The translations under genes were made by a program, and so were the position numbers. From Prevotella sp. (GTDB lineage: Bacteria; Bacteroidota; Bacteroidia; Bacteroidales; Bacteroidaceae): a stretch of 64,000 nucleotides of DNA. The stretch is from positions 1 through 64,000 of the forward strand of contig JAFRRN010000035.1 in the NCBI GenBank assembly GCA_017428055.1, in the 5' to 3' direction. Within the stretch, counting starts at the first letter, position 1. Each line of letters opens with the position of its first letter. The notes under the pieces are model-generated. The model had not been told where the DNA came from. It searched no databases and saw nothing but the letters and a program-made list of their open reading frames with translations. Below are positions 17,069-27,108 of the stretch, piece by piece.

Positions 17069-17099
17069 TTCAATTTCAATCTTTTATCATAACGATGCC

Positions 17100-20000
17100 T
17101 TATTCAATCTTCATCACCTTGCGGCTGTATGTGCCGTCTTCCGTGACGATGTGGATGATGTAGACACCTTTGGGAATCATGCTGACATCGAGAGCCACTT
17201 CCTTGGAGATCTTGGAGGAAGATGCAACGACCATTCCATTCATGGAGGAGATGGTGACGCTCTTGATGGTCTTGCCACTCGCCTTCACGTTCACCTTGTG
17301 GCGCAAGGGAAGCGGATAGACTTGGATCTTGTCGTTCCAAGTTACCTCTTCAATGCCATCGACTGTGTACACAAATTCTGCCACATCACTCTCGGACATG
17401 CCTGGAATAACAGCCATCGCCTTAATAGTGACATTTCCATTGATGACGATGGGTGTGCCGTCATAAATGAATCGGTTGGCAGACTCGTCGCAAGGGCATG
17501 AACCGTCAAGGGTGTAATAGATGATGGCTCCTTCCGTTGCACAAGAAAGCGTGATTAGCGTTCCCATGTCAACCAATGTTCCCGAGGCGATGCTTGTGGT
17601 AGGCATGGCGACGGTCTTATAGATGACATGCTCCACATTGGCAATGGTCATGGCTGTTTTGTCCGTTCCATTGACAGAGAATGTCAGGGCGGCGGTGCCT
17701 GGCAACTCGCCCGTCACGGTAATCTGTGCCGTGCCGTCGCTGCCGATAGTCACTTGGTTGGTCTCCGTGCCGATAATCATCGATGAGGATAGGGTCACGT
17801 AGAGTGTCTTCCCTTGCGAGGCTGAAGCGGGCAGCACGGTGACGGTCATGGTCTTAGACTTACCGTAGCCAATACTCAGCAATGAGTCGCAAACGATTTG
17901 CTTGATTTCCTGTTCGATGGCGAATGTCTGTTGGTAGTCGTCTTGCATACGAATGCCAGCGTAGCTCTTCACACGGTTGGTCACAATCAGCGTTACTTCT
18001 TTCTCTGTGAATGGCTGGGCTGCATTGAAGCGCACTTTCGAGGCAAACGTTTCCTCTTCGCCTTCGTAAGACACTTCCTCATTCAACAGCTCAATCGTTC
18101 CCTCAACAGCCGTGCCGTTCTGCAATACCATGATGTTATCCGTTGTCAGCAGTTCGGGCATCATGTACTTGTCGAAATCCACTTCCACGGCATCCTCAAA
18201 GGCACGTGCCATTTTCACTTCTGGCTGGCGGTTCTGTTTCATGGCGACATTGATGTCAAGCTGGGGAGGAGGCACGGGCAACCAATCTGAATAAGTTGTC
18301 TCATAGCCTTCCTTTTCAAACTTCACTTGCCATAGACCCTGCGGCACATCCCAACGATACATACCATCCTCATCAGTAAACAAAGGATTCTCCTGTGCAT
18401 ATTCCTCGGCATCCCACTTCATGACGTTTTCATGGAGGTCGCCGTACATGTCCTCAACAGTTTCCTTATAGAATGCAGTTGCCGTTACGCCTTCTAACCG
18501 ATTTGATGTTACACCCTCATAGACAAATCCAGAGGGGTCGTGGATGGGTTCTACGGGTGGGGTAGGAGGAGTTGGGGGCGTAGGAGGATCGGGCGGTGGA
18601 GGACAGTCCCCCGGTACGGAAGTATATTCCGTAGTCCAAGTGGTATATCGTTTAGATGAATGGCGTATTCTCCTAAGTTTTGCAATAACCTGTTTACTCG
18701 GTATTTTAGTACCTGGTGGAAGTTTTCTATAATCAATAAATACAGCATGAGCTACAAGAGTAGATGTAATTATTGTTACATATTTATCAAGATGTTCTGT
18801 ATATCTCTTATACACAGTAACGTACACACAATTTGCCTCATCGAAGTATGATTTGTAAAAACTTTTCCATCGTCTGGTTATAGTGGATGATACTAATGAA
18901 GTTGAAGATTGCTTATCTTCTTCACGAATAATGCGTATTATTACGACATAAGTGGAATCCTTCTCAGAACCAAAGAGAGCTAATGACCCTGTTTTAGAAT
19001 CTGTCAATACCTTGATGTCGTTATCAAGGATGTCATCTTCATTTTCGGGAATATAATCAGATTCATCGTCAATAAGCTCATCTTCTTCAAATCCTTCTTG
19101 TTTATATTTCTCGACAAGTTGGGCTACTGGAAGATTTGATGCAAATGATGTAATAGAAGCAATATTATCACCGTTACCGTCAGTATAGATAGAAGTGGAA
19201 CTTCCGTTTGGTTCCTCAATGGTCTCTTTGAGGTTGATATCACCTACATACTCATCCATTAACAACTCATACGACACTTCGGCTGATGGGTCAAACACCA
19301 TGTTTTCTATTGTTACGGACACATTGGTTGGAAGAGAGGACGAAGAAAACCTGTCAATGGCAATCCAACGGTCTTTGGTCTCATCATATTCAGCTCTTAA
19401 CGAACGCACCTTTCCATCTGAGGTATGGACATGTAGCCAAACAAAGGGAATGAGCTTCGTATCATGATAAGCAATATCAATAAGAAATGTCATGTCTGTT
19501 TCTGTGTAGAAATCGTATTTCTTACAGTTTGTCGTTCTATTGACGAAGTCCCAAATCACGGAATATTGCTTTTTGTTCCATCCATTCAAGAAAGTCATTT
19601 CAACATTGTTTACGTGGACATCGAGAGGGTTGAACACGATTTCTTTGGTTTCGGAAATCAATGTTGGACGAGACGCTTTTTCAAACACTGCATATACATA
19701 GTGTGCCGAAAAGTTTTGAGGTTCAATCAATTGGCATTCCGTACTCCAATCACCTGCGGCATTCGCAACGACATTAGAGACTAAAATGTCATCTAAATAG
19801 ATGCTTACAGAAGAACGAGATTCAGCTTTTCCTGAAACTCGGAATTGTTCATTTGCTGTTGATGAAGGTACAATTATTTCAATGTTTTTAATCTCGGAGA
19901 GTGCAGATCCGATGGGTTGCATAATGGTTTCATCATCCAATTCGAATTGTGCAAATGCGCTTGGAGCATAATTTCCCCCGATTGTTGGAATGACGCAAAA

Positions 20001-22991
20001 ACGGACACGGTCGGTGTAGTAAGTTAGTGGGATGCTCAATCGAGTGCCATTGAGTGAGTAATTACTTGTGTTATTGCCAACCATTACAGAGTTCTCGACA
20101 AAAGAATATTCTTCTGGCAAATCGACAATCATCTGCACATTGCTAACCGTAGTGGCGTATGCCGGCTTAAAGTCGATGCGCCCTGTCAGTGTGAGGTAGT
20201 TGCCCACCACGATGCTCGACTTGTTCACTGTAAACGAAGTATTGTCGCCCGTGTAGTAAAGCTTGCTCTCATTGAGCGTTGGCACCTCGTCGATGCTGAT
20301 GATTGAGACAGCGCCACTCTTCACCTCAACGGTATGCTGCACGTAGTCCGTTCCCACGGCGAGTCCTGTCTGTGGCAGTTGGGCGAGGTCGTAGATGGTG
20401 TTGAAGAAATCGCTCGTTCCCATCGACACCAACGTATATTGCCCATCGGCGAGGCCGCTGATGGTCAGTGATGCGTTGTAATAGTCGTAGGTCCTCACCA
20501 ACTTGCCTGCCGCATCATAAAGTGTACCTACCACCGCCGCATTGTCAGTTCTCGTAAACGATGCCTGAATCTTGCCAAGTTCGGTGATGCCGAATGATGC
20601 CGTGGCTCTCTGGTCGCTGACCGTGACGGTGCTTGTCACGGGCATAAAGGCATTGGTGCGGCTCGTTGCCGTCAATCGGATGACATCGCCGTCCGCCACC
20701 TCTTCCATCAATACAATTTGCGGATATTGCACGTTGTACTGTGTGATGTCACGGTTCTTCGTCACGTTGAACAAGGCATAGTCTACATTCTGATAGTCGG
20801 TGTACCAGTTGACCGTCTCGCCATCGACGCTTGTATAAGTGAACTCGATAGAGACTGTTGCGCCCGTGATGGGATGGAGCGACACATCGGGCAATGCCAA
20901 TGCCGTCTTGCCATCCATGAGCGAGTCGCACACCATCGTCTGGCTGACATAATCCGTCGCGGCAAAGCCCATCGTGGTGGGTACGTTGGCGATGTCGAGC
21001 GTGAATGTGCCGTTCCTGTCGGTCTTGGCATTCAGCGTCTTACCGTATTTCCCACCGAAGGTCTGCGACGCGCTGACGATGGCATCTGCCAAGGGCAGTC
21101 CTGTCACACCATCCTTCACCTTTCCCGACATCTGCACTTGCGCAATGGGTTGCAATAAGCAAACGACATCGTTGCTACCGTCTTTCAAGATATACTCCGT
21201 CGGATGTGGTGCAAGATAGGTCATGGCCAGTTCTTGTGAAAGCCCGACTTGGTAATTGAGTTGGAAACCAATGGGCAGTCCCGTCAATGATGTTCCTTGT
21301 GCCATGTAGTTGCCAGAGGCATCCGTCCACGTGACTTCTGTCTGTTCCGTCACATCGTTGCCGTTGGGTGTCATGACGACAAGGGAAACCCCTTGCGGCT
21401 TGGAGAGGGAGGGGAATGTGATGGTCAGATCTTCCTCTTTCACCTCCACCTCGTCAATTTGTCCGAACACGTCACCGCGCTCGTTGCGCAGCACCACGTT
21501 CCAAGAGGTGTTCTTGATGATGTTGTGGAAGGTATAGGTGGTATGGTCGGTGGTGACATAGTGCATCCGCTGCCCGCTCTTTGTGTTTGTCAACTCCAAC
21601 CACATCTTGGCAAAGTCAGATGCTTGGACATTCTCCGGTAGGTTGACGGTCAGTTCCCGAATGTCCTCCTGTATAGGTAGCAACGTGAAGTTTTTCCATC
21701 CTTCCGCCTCTTGGTATTGTGCCAAGGCAGCGGCAGGAACATACACGACAAGTCCCTCTGGCACATTCGTAAACACATTGCTCTCAAGCGTGGGTGGTGT
21801 CATGGCATAGATGGTCAATGATGATAGGCGGCTACAACCATAGAAAGCCCTTGCGCCAATCCTCTCGATGGTTGCAGGGAGATAGACTGATTCGAGATTG
21901 GTGTTGTCAAATGCGTATGACGGCACTTCCGTAATGCCCGTGACACGGCTGAGGTCGAGCAACGTGCAGTTGGTGTAATTGTTGGCAATGCCAAAGTCGT
22001 TACTGTTCATCCTACCAGCAACAATGATCATGGTGACATCACTACGGTTGCTGCCGCTGATCACTTCCGATACCGCACTGCCAAGAGAACCCGCCGTGAA
22101 GTCATCGACAATCACCTCCCCGAGTTCCTTGTTCCAGTAGTTCTTATGCGGATTGGCGGGATTGGCAGGGTTAAACTCAAAGATACCATATACTTTGGAG
22201 TTTCCATGGGGAATGACATAGTAGAATTCCTGCGCCATTGACAAGGTGTCTCCATTCTCGTTCTCCCATCTCAAGAATTGGTAGCCCGTATTGGTGTAGG
22301 CATATAGGCGAACATTGCCGCCCTCTTCTTGGCTTGCGCTTGTCGTGTTGAACGTACCGCCGCCTTCGGGCTTACATGCCACCGTTACCGTATAAGAAGG
22401 AGCATGGGGGGCGGGGTTGGCAGGAACGGATGGGTCGAATGTGTATAATGCAGTCAGTTGTGAGTCATGGCGCGGCATGATGTAGGTGAACGATGCGGAG
22501 GGCGAGACAGTCACTCCCATTTCGTTTTGCCATCCTATAAAGAGATAGCCCGTGTTGTTGTAGGCTCTCATACTGACTTGTGCTCCCGCCGCATATCTGC
22601 CGTTGGTCGTATTGACTGACCCTGCACCTATAGGAGATACAATTGCCGTGAGTGAATAATAGGTCGTGGTGTCAGGCATGGATGGATTGTCTGGTGCTTT
22701 TGGGTCAAACTCATATCTTGCCTGTACCGTTGCATCCCTTGCGGGCATGGTATAATTGAAGCTTGTTGATGATGTCAGGAATGTTTCCCCATCGTACCAC
22801 CCCTTGAACACATAGCCAGTATTTGTAGATGTTCGTAGGTTGATGGATTTTCCTTCCTCGTATGTCCCGCCGCTGGTATTTAAAGAGCCAGCACCATTGG
22901 GAGTCACCTCCACCTTCAGGTTGAAGGTGGAAGCGACCGCCAATGACCATTGCAGCAGACATACAAGCGTGATGCTTAATAATCTGTTCAT
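17100..22991 (-). CDS. Giant secreted multidomain surface protein with T9SS sorting domain
   Basis: 1963 residues. A signal peptide (MNRLLSITLVCLLQWSLAVA) is followed by three Listeria-Bacteroides (InlB-B-type) repeats at about 22-100, 110-190 and 200-275, each with GYxFxGW-type text. A BspA-like leucine-rich block follows at about 320-440, then a carboxypeptidase-regulatory-like fold near 625-700. After a long unassigned region there is a Pro-rich linker near 1465 (PPPPDPPTPPTPPTPP), another such fold at 1485-1590, and a chitobiase-like beta domain near 1800-1885. The last 75 residues (VYPLPLRHKVNVKASG ... GVYIIHIVTEDG) are a type A T9SS sorting domain. It is probably an adhesin anchored on the cell surface. 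It starts 12 bases after another secreted protein gene. Confidence 0.88.
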   Translation of the reverse strand: MNRLLSITLVCLLQWSLAVASTFNLKVEVTPNGAGSLNTSGGTYEEGKSINLRTSTNTGYVFKGWYDGETFLTSSTSFNYTMPARDATVQARYEFDPKAPDNPSMPDTTTYYSLTAIVSPIGAGSVNTTNGRYAAGAQVSMRAYNNTGYLFIGWQNEMGVTVSPSASFTYIMPRHDSQLTALYTFDPSVPANPAPHAPSYTVTVACKPEGGGTFNTTSASQEEGGNVRLYAYTNTGYQFLRWENENGDTLSMAQEFYYVIPHGNSKVYGIFEFNPANPANPHKNYWNKELGEVIVDDFTAGSLGSAVSEVISGSNRSDVTMIIVAGRMNSNDFGIANNYTNCTLLDLSRVTGITEVPSYAFDNTNLESVYLPATIERIGARAFYGCSRLSSLTIYAMTPPTLESNVFTNVPEGLVVYVPAAALAQYQEAEGWKNFTLLPIQEDIRELTVNLPENVQASDFAKMWLELTNTKSGQRMHYVTTDHTTYTFHNIIKNTSWNVVLRNERGDVFGQIDEVEVKEEDLTITFPSLSKPQGVSLVVMTPNGNDVTEQTEVTWTDASGNYMAQGTSLTGLPIGFQLNYQVGLSQELAMTYLAPHPTEYILKDGSNDVVCLLQPIAQVQMSGKVKDGVTGLPLADAIVSASQTFGGKYGKTLNAKTDRNGTFTLDIANVPTTMGFAATDYVSQTMVCDSLMDGKTALALPDVSLHPITGATVSIEFTYTSVDGETVNWYTDYQNVDYALFNVTKNRDITQYNVQYPQIVLMEEVADGDVIRLTATSRTNAFMPVTSTVTVSDQRATASFGITELGKIQASFTRTDNAAVVGTLYDAAGKLVRTYDYYNASLTISGLADGQYTLVSMGTSDFFNTIYDLAQLPQTGLAVGTDYVQHTVEVKSGAVSIISIDEVPTLNESKLYYTGDNTSFTVNKSSIVVGNYLTLTGRIDFKPAYATTVSNVQMIVDLPEEYSFVENSVMVGNNTSNYSLNGTRLSIPLTYYTDRVRFCVIPTIGGNYAPSAFAQFELDDETIMQPIGSALSEIKNIEIIVPSSTANEQFRVSGKAESRSSVSIYLDDILVSNVVANAAGDWSTECQLIEPQNFSAHYVYAVFEKASRPTLISETKEIVFNPLDVHVNNVEMTFLNGWNKKQYSVIWDFVNRTTNCKKYDFYTETDMTFLIDIAYHDTKLIPFVWLHVHTSDGKVRSLRAEYDETKDRWIAIDRFSSSSLPTNVSVTIENMVFDPSAEVSYELLMDEYVGDINLKETIEEPNGSSTSIYTDGNGDNIASITSFASNLPVAQLVEKYKQEGFEEDELIDDESDYIPENEDDILDNDIKVLTDSKTGSLALFGSEKDSTYVVIIRIIREEDKQSSTSLVSSTITRRWKSFYKSYFDEANCVYVTVYKRYTEHLDKYVTIITSTLVAHAVFIDYRKLPPGTKIPSKQVIAKLRRIRHSSKRYTTWTTEYTSVPGDCPPPPDPPTPPTPPTPPVEPIHDPSGFVYEGVTSNRLEGVTATAFYKETVEDMYGDLHENVMKWDAEEYAQENPLFTDEDGMYRWDVPQGLWQVKFEKEGYETTYSDWLPVPPPQLDINVAMKQNRQPEVKMARAFEDAVEVDFDKYMMPELLTTDNIMVLQNGTAVEGTIELLNEEVSYEGEEETFASKVRFNAAQPFTEKEVTLIVTNRVKSYAGIRMQDDYQQTFAIEQEIKQIVCDSLLSIGYGKSKTMTVTVLPASASQGKTLYVTLSSSMIIGTETNQVTIGSDGTAQITVTGELPGTAALTFSVNGTDKTAMTIANVEHVIYKTVAMPTTSIASGTLVDMGTLITLSCATEGAIIYYTLDGSCPCDESANRFIYDGTPIVINGNVTIKAMAVIPGMSESDVAEFVYTVDGIEEVTWNDKIQVYPLPLRHKVNVKASGKTIKSVTISSMNGMVVASSSKISKEVALDVSMIPKGVYIIHIVTEDGTYSRKVMKIE

Positions 22992-23003
22992 ATCATTACG
23001 GGA

Positions 23004-25979
23004 TTACTTGTTCAACATGATCTTCTTGCCATTTTGGATATAGATGCCTTTCTTGGTGGGGGTACTCACCTTGACACCCTCGATGGAATAGGTATCGGTA
23101 TTGTCTTGTGTATTCGTTGCGACCTCTTCAATTCCTGTCGTCTTGTTGCTGAAATAGAGGACAAAGCGGTCTGTGTATGTTCCTGCTTTGGCGGAGAACA
23201 CATACTCGTTGCCGTCTGTCAAAAGGGTATACTTGTGTTCTGCCTTGTCTTCAAGTGTCACTTGATACCCCTCGACATCATTTGCCAAAGCAATGGTGTA
23301 AGTTCCCTCTGTCCCAATAGATGCACAAACGTTTACCGTGCCATCAGCGAAGGGTCGCTCATTGATGGCATAGTCAACGCCATTGGCGGACGTGTAGATT
23401 TGGGGAACATCTGGCTCGGTACTCATGAATTTGCTGGCATCCTTATCCATCTCGTATTGCAACGATGCTTTGTCGTTGAGGACAATACGGGTGCGGTCGG
23501 AATGGTTGCCATCGGAGAGGTTGAGGTTGACGATGGTACGATTGGCATTCACGCTGTTTGCTCGTTTTGCTTTTACGTTTGCTGGTAGAGTCCTTGCAGT
23601 ATGGTTTGTCTGCCGTCCATCCTTGTTAAAAATGATGGTGTTCTTGTCAACGGGACATTGTACAAAGAAAGCCTCTCCAGGGCAGAGAATGTATGAATCG
23701 TCAACAGGACTATAAGCGGCGTAAGTGCTGTTGTTCATGTTCCACACGGTGATGGGTGCCTCAAAGTCCATGAAACGGGTGTCATAATAGCAGGGATAGG
23801 GATTGCCGATGAAGTTCCAACTGCGGTTATGGGCAAACTCGCTCTCGTATTCCTTTAATGTCACGGTAGCGTCCGTGTTGATGAAGATGTTGTTCTTGTT
23901 TTCGTTGTTAATGGCATTGAGAGTAAATCCGCTGTAATATTGACTGGAAGTTCCTATATAGCGACTACTTTGGATGATATATCCCTCGCCGGCATTCAAG
24001 ATGTCATCGTCGGTCATCTTAACCCAAGTGTCTGAATATTCATGATTGGCGCGTTTCTGTCCATCATACTTGCGGATAACCCAATTGGTCGTTCCTTCAT
24101 AAAAATCGGTCCTTATATTAGACACTTTAACATCGAAGGGGAAAGATACAAAAGCCCACACACCATTCCGTGTACTAAACTGTATTTGTACATGATCTGC
24201 ACGCATTTGAGAATTATTAATTAAGGAATTATAATTTACCCGATTAGCGTTGTTGTAGCGATTGTTAGGAGACCACCACATCCTGAAGCCATACATGGAA
24301 AGTGTTCCAGAGCCATTTACTGTCAATTTACCGTAAGTGACATCAGAAGATAAATATTGCATTAGCACAACTGGTTTGTATTCATTTGGTAATGTATCGG
24401 GAAGAGTAAGGTGTAAATCGCTTCTTACGTTGATTGTTTCAGGCAGATAGTCGATGGGCTTGATGGTGGGGAACTTATCCCATCCCGATGTTTGTTTATA
24501 CGTATTGATGGAAAGGGCGGGAACATAGAGCTCGCGACCAGCCATGCTCACCCCTAATGGAATCTGGTCTGTCATGTAGGGTGGATCAATGGAAAGGCAA
24601 GTCACTTTTACAAGATTGTCGCAATAGTCGAATGGCGACTCATTGGCAAGCACCAAGGAGCTGGGAAGGGTTATTTCTGTCAATGCGTCGCAATCATAGA
24701 AGGCATTGTCGGCAATTTGATAAAGCCCTTCATTGAATTCGATATTTGATAAAGATTTGTTATATGAGAATGCGTTGCCTCCTATATAATATAATGTGTT
24801 GGGGAATTTAAGGTTTTCCAATTTGCATTTATAAAAAGCATAATTATTTATATGTGTCAGTCCCTCTGCAAAATCTACTTTCTTCAGTTTGACATTTTCG
24901 TAGAAAGTATCAGCACTGATGGTTTTCAAGGTGGAGGGCAATTTCACATATAGGTTGTTGTCACATGAATAAAAGGCATATTCCCCTAAAGTTGTCAGAC
25001 CTTCTGGTAAAATGACTTCTTGGAGATTGTTACAATCATAGAAAGCACGTCGGTTAATGGCTATCAATGAGGTTGGGAAGTTGATGTGCTTGATGCCAGT
25101 ACATTGATAGAAAGCGTCTTCGCCTATGGTTGTCAACTCTTTGGGTAGCTTGACAATCTCCAAGAGAGAACGTTGGTAGAAGAAACTATTTATTAAAGTA
25201 CTCATGTTCACATCTGTCATGTCTATCTCCCTCAATTGTGTTAAACGGAGTTTGATAGTAGTGAGGTCAGCGTCGTTCAGCTTTCCCGTGAGTTTGATGC
25301 TCTTGACATCGGCAAAGTTCTCCACTTTGCTTAGGATGGAGTCTCCCATAGCCCCTGGCACGGTAATGTTAATGTCAAGGTAAACATAGCTTAAACGCTC
25401 TGCATAGTGAATCAATTGCTTTTTCACTTCTTCATAGTCAGATGTGCTGTATGCCTTTGCTGCCAAATTGCTCCGCACTTCTGCAATGTATTCGTTTGCT
25501 TCAGCTTGCGTTGCTGGGTTTAGGTAGCTGTTGCTGTCTGCCGCCATCTGCAAATCGCTAATGTAAGATTCCAATATATCAGAAATGGAACCTATTGCAA
25601 TATTCCTAATGATAGCTTCGTCAGAGCCATTTGAGCCGCTGCCATCTTTTTTATACGAGGCAACGAGTGTGTGTGAACCAGCATCCAATGATTTGGTTAT
25701 TGTTCCAGCTTGTTCGCCACTTTGTTTGACAATTTCTATGTTGTCAAGTGTGACAGTTAATAAATCATATCCTGATTCACTGCTGACAGAATAATCAAAC
25801 GAGAGAATGCCCGTTTCTGATAATTCAATAGTCCAAGTGTTTGATGAAGTGGAATTGTCTTGATGATTGTTGGATGCCCAACTTTCGTAAACAACATTTT
25901 CGGTTTGGTGCAAGGTTGCTTGGGTGGTTGTAGTTCCTATCCATAGGAGAGCTACAATTGGGAATAGTAATTTTTTCAT
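23004..25979 (-). CDS. BspA-type leucine-rich-repeat surface protein
   Basis: 991 residues. A signal peptide (MKKLLFPIVALLWIGTTTTQ) is followed by a beta-sandwich-like region (about 40-130) and a helical linker. A run of TpLRR/BspA repeats fills about 215-480 (LPEGLTTLGEYAFYSC, LPSTLKTISADTFY and so on). Later parts are beta-rich and end with EGVKVSTPTKKGIYIQNGKK, a short C-terminal motif common on exported Prevotella proteins and probably a secretion signal. BspA-family proteins bind host proteins and mediate coaggregation; here that is inferred from the family. It is the first gene of a two-gene leftward unit with the 1963-residue protein. Confidence 0.88.
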   Translation of the reverse strand: MKKLLFPIVALLWIGTTTTQATLHQTENVVYESWASNNHQDNSTSSNTWTIELSETGILSFDYSVSSESGYDLLTVTLDNIEIVKQSGEQAGTITKSLDAGSHTLVASYKKDGSGSNGSDEAIIRNIAIGSISDILESYISDLQMAADSNSYLNPATQAEANEYIAEVRSNLAAKAYSTSDYEEVKKQLIHYAERLSYVYLDINITVPGAMGDSILSKVENFADVKSIKLTGKLNDADLTTIKLRLTQLREIDMTDVNMSTLINSFFYQRSLLEIVKLPKELTTIGEDAFYQCTGIKHINFPTSLIAINRRAFYDCNNLQEVILPEGLTTLGEYAFYSCDNNLYVKLPSTLKTISADTFYENVKLKKVDFAEGLTHINNYAFYKCKLENLKFPNTLYYIGGNAFSYNKSLSNIEFNEGLYQIADNAFYDCDALTEITLPSSLVLANESPFDYCDNLVKVTCLSIDPPYMTDQIPLGVSMAGRELYVPALSINTYKQTSGWDKFPTIKPIDYLPETINVRSDLHLTLPDTLPNEYKPVVLMQYLSSDVTYGKLTVNGSGTLSMYGFRMWWSPNNRYNNANRVNYNSLINNSQMRADHVQIQFSTRNGVWAFVSFPFDVKVSNIRTDFYEGTTNWVIRKYDGQKRANHEYSDTWVKMTDDDILNAGEGYIIQSSRYIGTSSQYYSGFTLNAINNENKNNIFINTDATVTLKEYESEFAHNRSWNFIGNPYPCYYDTRFMDFEAPITVWNMNNSTYAAYSPVDDSYILCPGEAFFVQCPVDKNTIIFNKDGRQTNHTARTLPANVKAKRANSVNANRTIVNLNLSDGNHSDRTRIVLNDKASLQYEMDKDASKFMSTEPDVPQIYTSANGVDYAINERPFADGTVNVCASIGTEGTYTIALANDVEGYQVTLEDKAEHKYTLLTDGNEYVFSAKAGTYTDRFVLYFSNKTTGIEEVATNTQDNTDTYSIEGVKVSTPTKKGIYIQNGKKIMLNK

Positions 25980-26046
25980 GTTTTTATTATTTTAAGTTAT
26001 AAAAAAGCGTTTATTAAAATTAATTGATTTCACCTTGTTTTCTCGG

Positions 26047-26054
26047 CAAAAATA
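26047..26054 (-). promoter_or_regulatory. -7 element of the surface protein operon
   Basis: Minus-strand TATTTTTG fits TAnnTTTG, about 68 bp before the ATG at 25979. It probably drives both large surface protein genes. Confidence 0.55.
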
Positions 26055-26205
26055 GTTAAAACATATCATTTCCACAACCCCTGTTTCCTGTGGAATGGAG
26101 TAAACGCAACAGATGATGGATTATGCCATAAAATAATGTGAATAAATGACCAAAAATTTTGACGCATACTACTTTTGTCTTAATCAGTTATTATATTTGA
26201 TACCA

Positions 26206-26400
26206 TTGTATATCAACGAAAATGCGCAGAACGAATCTACGCATCAGCAAGGCCTTGCACTGCCCAATCACACCGTAGAAACGTCTGCGCATTAAGCGCA
26301 CACGCTCATAAGTGTGATTTTTGTTATTTGGCTCGTATTATCTTCGAGGTGCAAGTTCGCTGATGTTTGAGCCAATCATGTGTCCTTTATGTTGAACACG
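26206..26400 (+). ncRNA. Candidate structured RNA
   Basis: TATATTTG at 26192-26199 is a -7 element without a clear -33. Downstream, CATCAGC (26242-26248) pairs with GCTGATG (26359-26365) and CTTGCAC (26254-26260) with GTGCAAG (26349-26355). Nested inside, AATCACAC (26266-26273) pairs with GTGTGATT (26312-26319), and TGCGC (26286-26290) with GCGCA (26296-26300). The nested, bulged stem recalls 6S-type RNAs, but no family consensus is recognised. It could also be the 5' leader of the small gene at 26431. Ends are approximate. Confidence 0.5.
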
Positions 26401-26430
26401 TTGGCAAATATAGTCAATTATTTTCAATAA

Positions 26431-26688
26431 ATGCCGAAAATGTTGAAAAAATGTGTTTATGCGAAAAAGAAAGAATTGGAAAAAATACAATCGGCAATCT
26501 ATTATGTATATGAGGAAGATGGTTTAGACGATGGTTCTGTTTGCCATGTACCTGTTTCCCTTGGCTCCGATTCCGTTTTTCGTTATATGGAAAAGCCGTT
26601 GGAATCGGAGGATGCGATAGCTATCGTGCGCGAGGCTATGCGCGATGATGCCACACTTTTATATATAATTCCACCCTGCAAGCAATAG
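26431..26688 (+). CDS. Small protein of unknown function
   Basis: An 85-residue acidic protein (MPKMLKKCVYAKKKELEKIQ ...), no signal peptide or membrane helix. The text YYVYEEDGLDDGSVCHVPVS then MEKPLESEDAIAIVREAM looks like a compact alpha-beta domain. No family is recognised. It follows the candidate structured RNA by about 30 bases and is followed by a fragment of engB. It has normal codon use, which favours a real gene. Confidence 0.55.
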   Translation: MPKMLKKCVYAKKKELEKIQSAIYYVYEEDGLDDGSVCHVPVSLGSDSVFRYMEKPLESEDAIAIVREAMRDDATLLYIIPPCKQ

Positions 26689-26713
26689 GCAATGCCGCAA
26701 CATACAGAACATA

Positions 26714-26788
26714 TCGGGCTTGGTGTCCTTGGGGCAGAGCTGCACGTTGGGTGATGATACTGAGAATTGTGATTGGCTTATTTCCATG
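26714..26788 (-). pseudogene. Duplicated 5' fragment of engB
   Basis: These 75 bases match 16864-16938 with only two differences (26731 and 26777). They cover the engB start codon and its first 24 codons ([20 protein letters not shown]...). After the Lys-Pro at codon 24 the similarity stops, before the G1 motif, so no GTPase can be made. The copy is 9.85 kb from the parent and in the same orientation. Confidence 0.9.
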
Positions 26789-26939
26789 ATAATAAAGTAT
26801 TTCTTTTTGAAAGAATGAATGGTGAGTATTTTCTATCACAGTGCAAAAATACAAAAAAGAACTCGGATGAGAAAGATTATGAGGGTACTTTTAAGTCATT
26901 ACCATAATGTTTGTCGGGAGCGGATGGGGCATTTATCAC

Positions 26940-27005
26940 TTTTCGGCTAAAGCCAAAAAGGTTTTCGGCTATAGGCAAAAGGGTTTGCGGCTATAGCCAA
27001 AATGA
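26940..27005. repeat. Tandem array, three units of exactly 22 bp
   Basis: Units start at 26940, 26962 and 26984. Each holds a dyad of the form TTTTCGGCTATAGCCAAAA. It lies 104 bp beyond the stop of the GH43 gene (27109). The rest of 26789-27108 holds no gene. Confidence 0.85.
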
Positions 27006-27108
27006 ATGGAAATAAAAAGTGGAAAATGGAATATCCGTTTTCACTTTAGAGGAATACAATGAGCTTACTCAGCAATAGTCTTGCTATTGGGTTGGTCTTT
27101 TTGAACAT

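Noticed and set aside
26206-26400. tmRNA, RNase P RNA or SRP RNA
   Set aside because: None of the conserved core sequences of these RNAs is visible.
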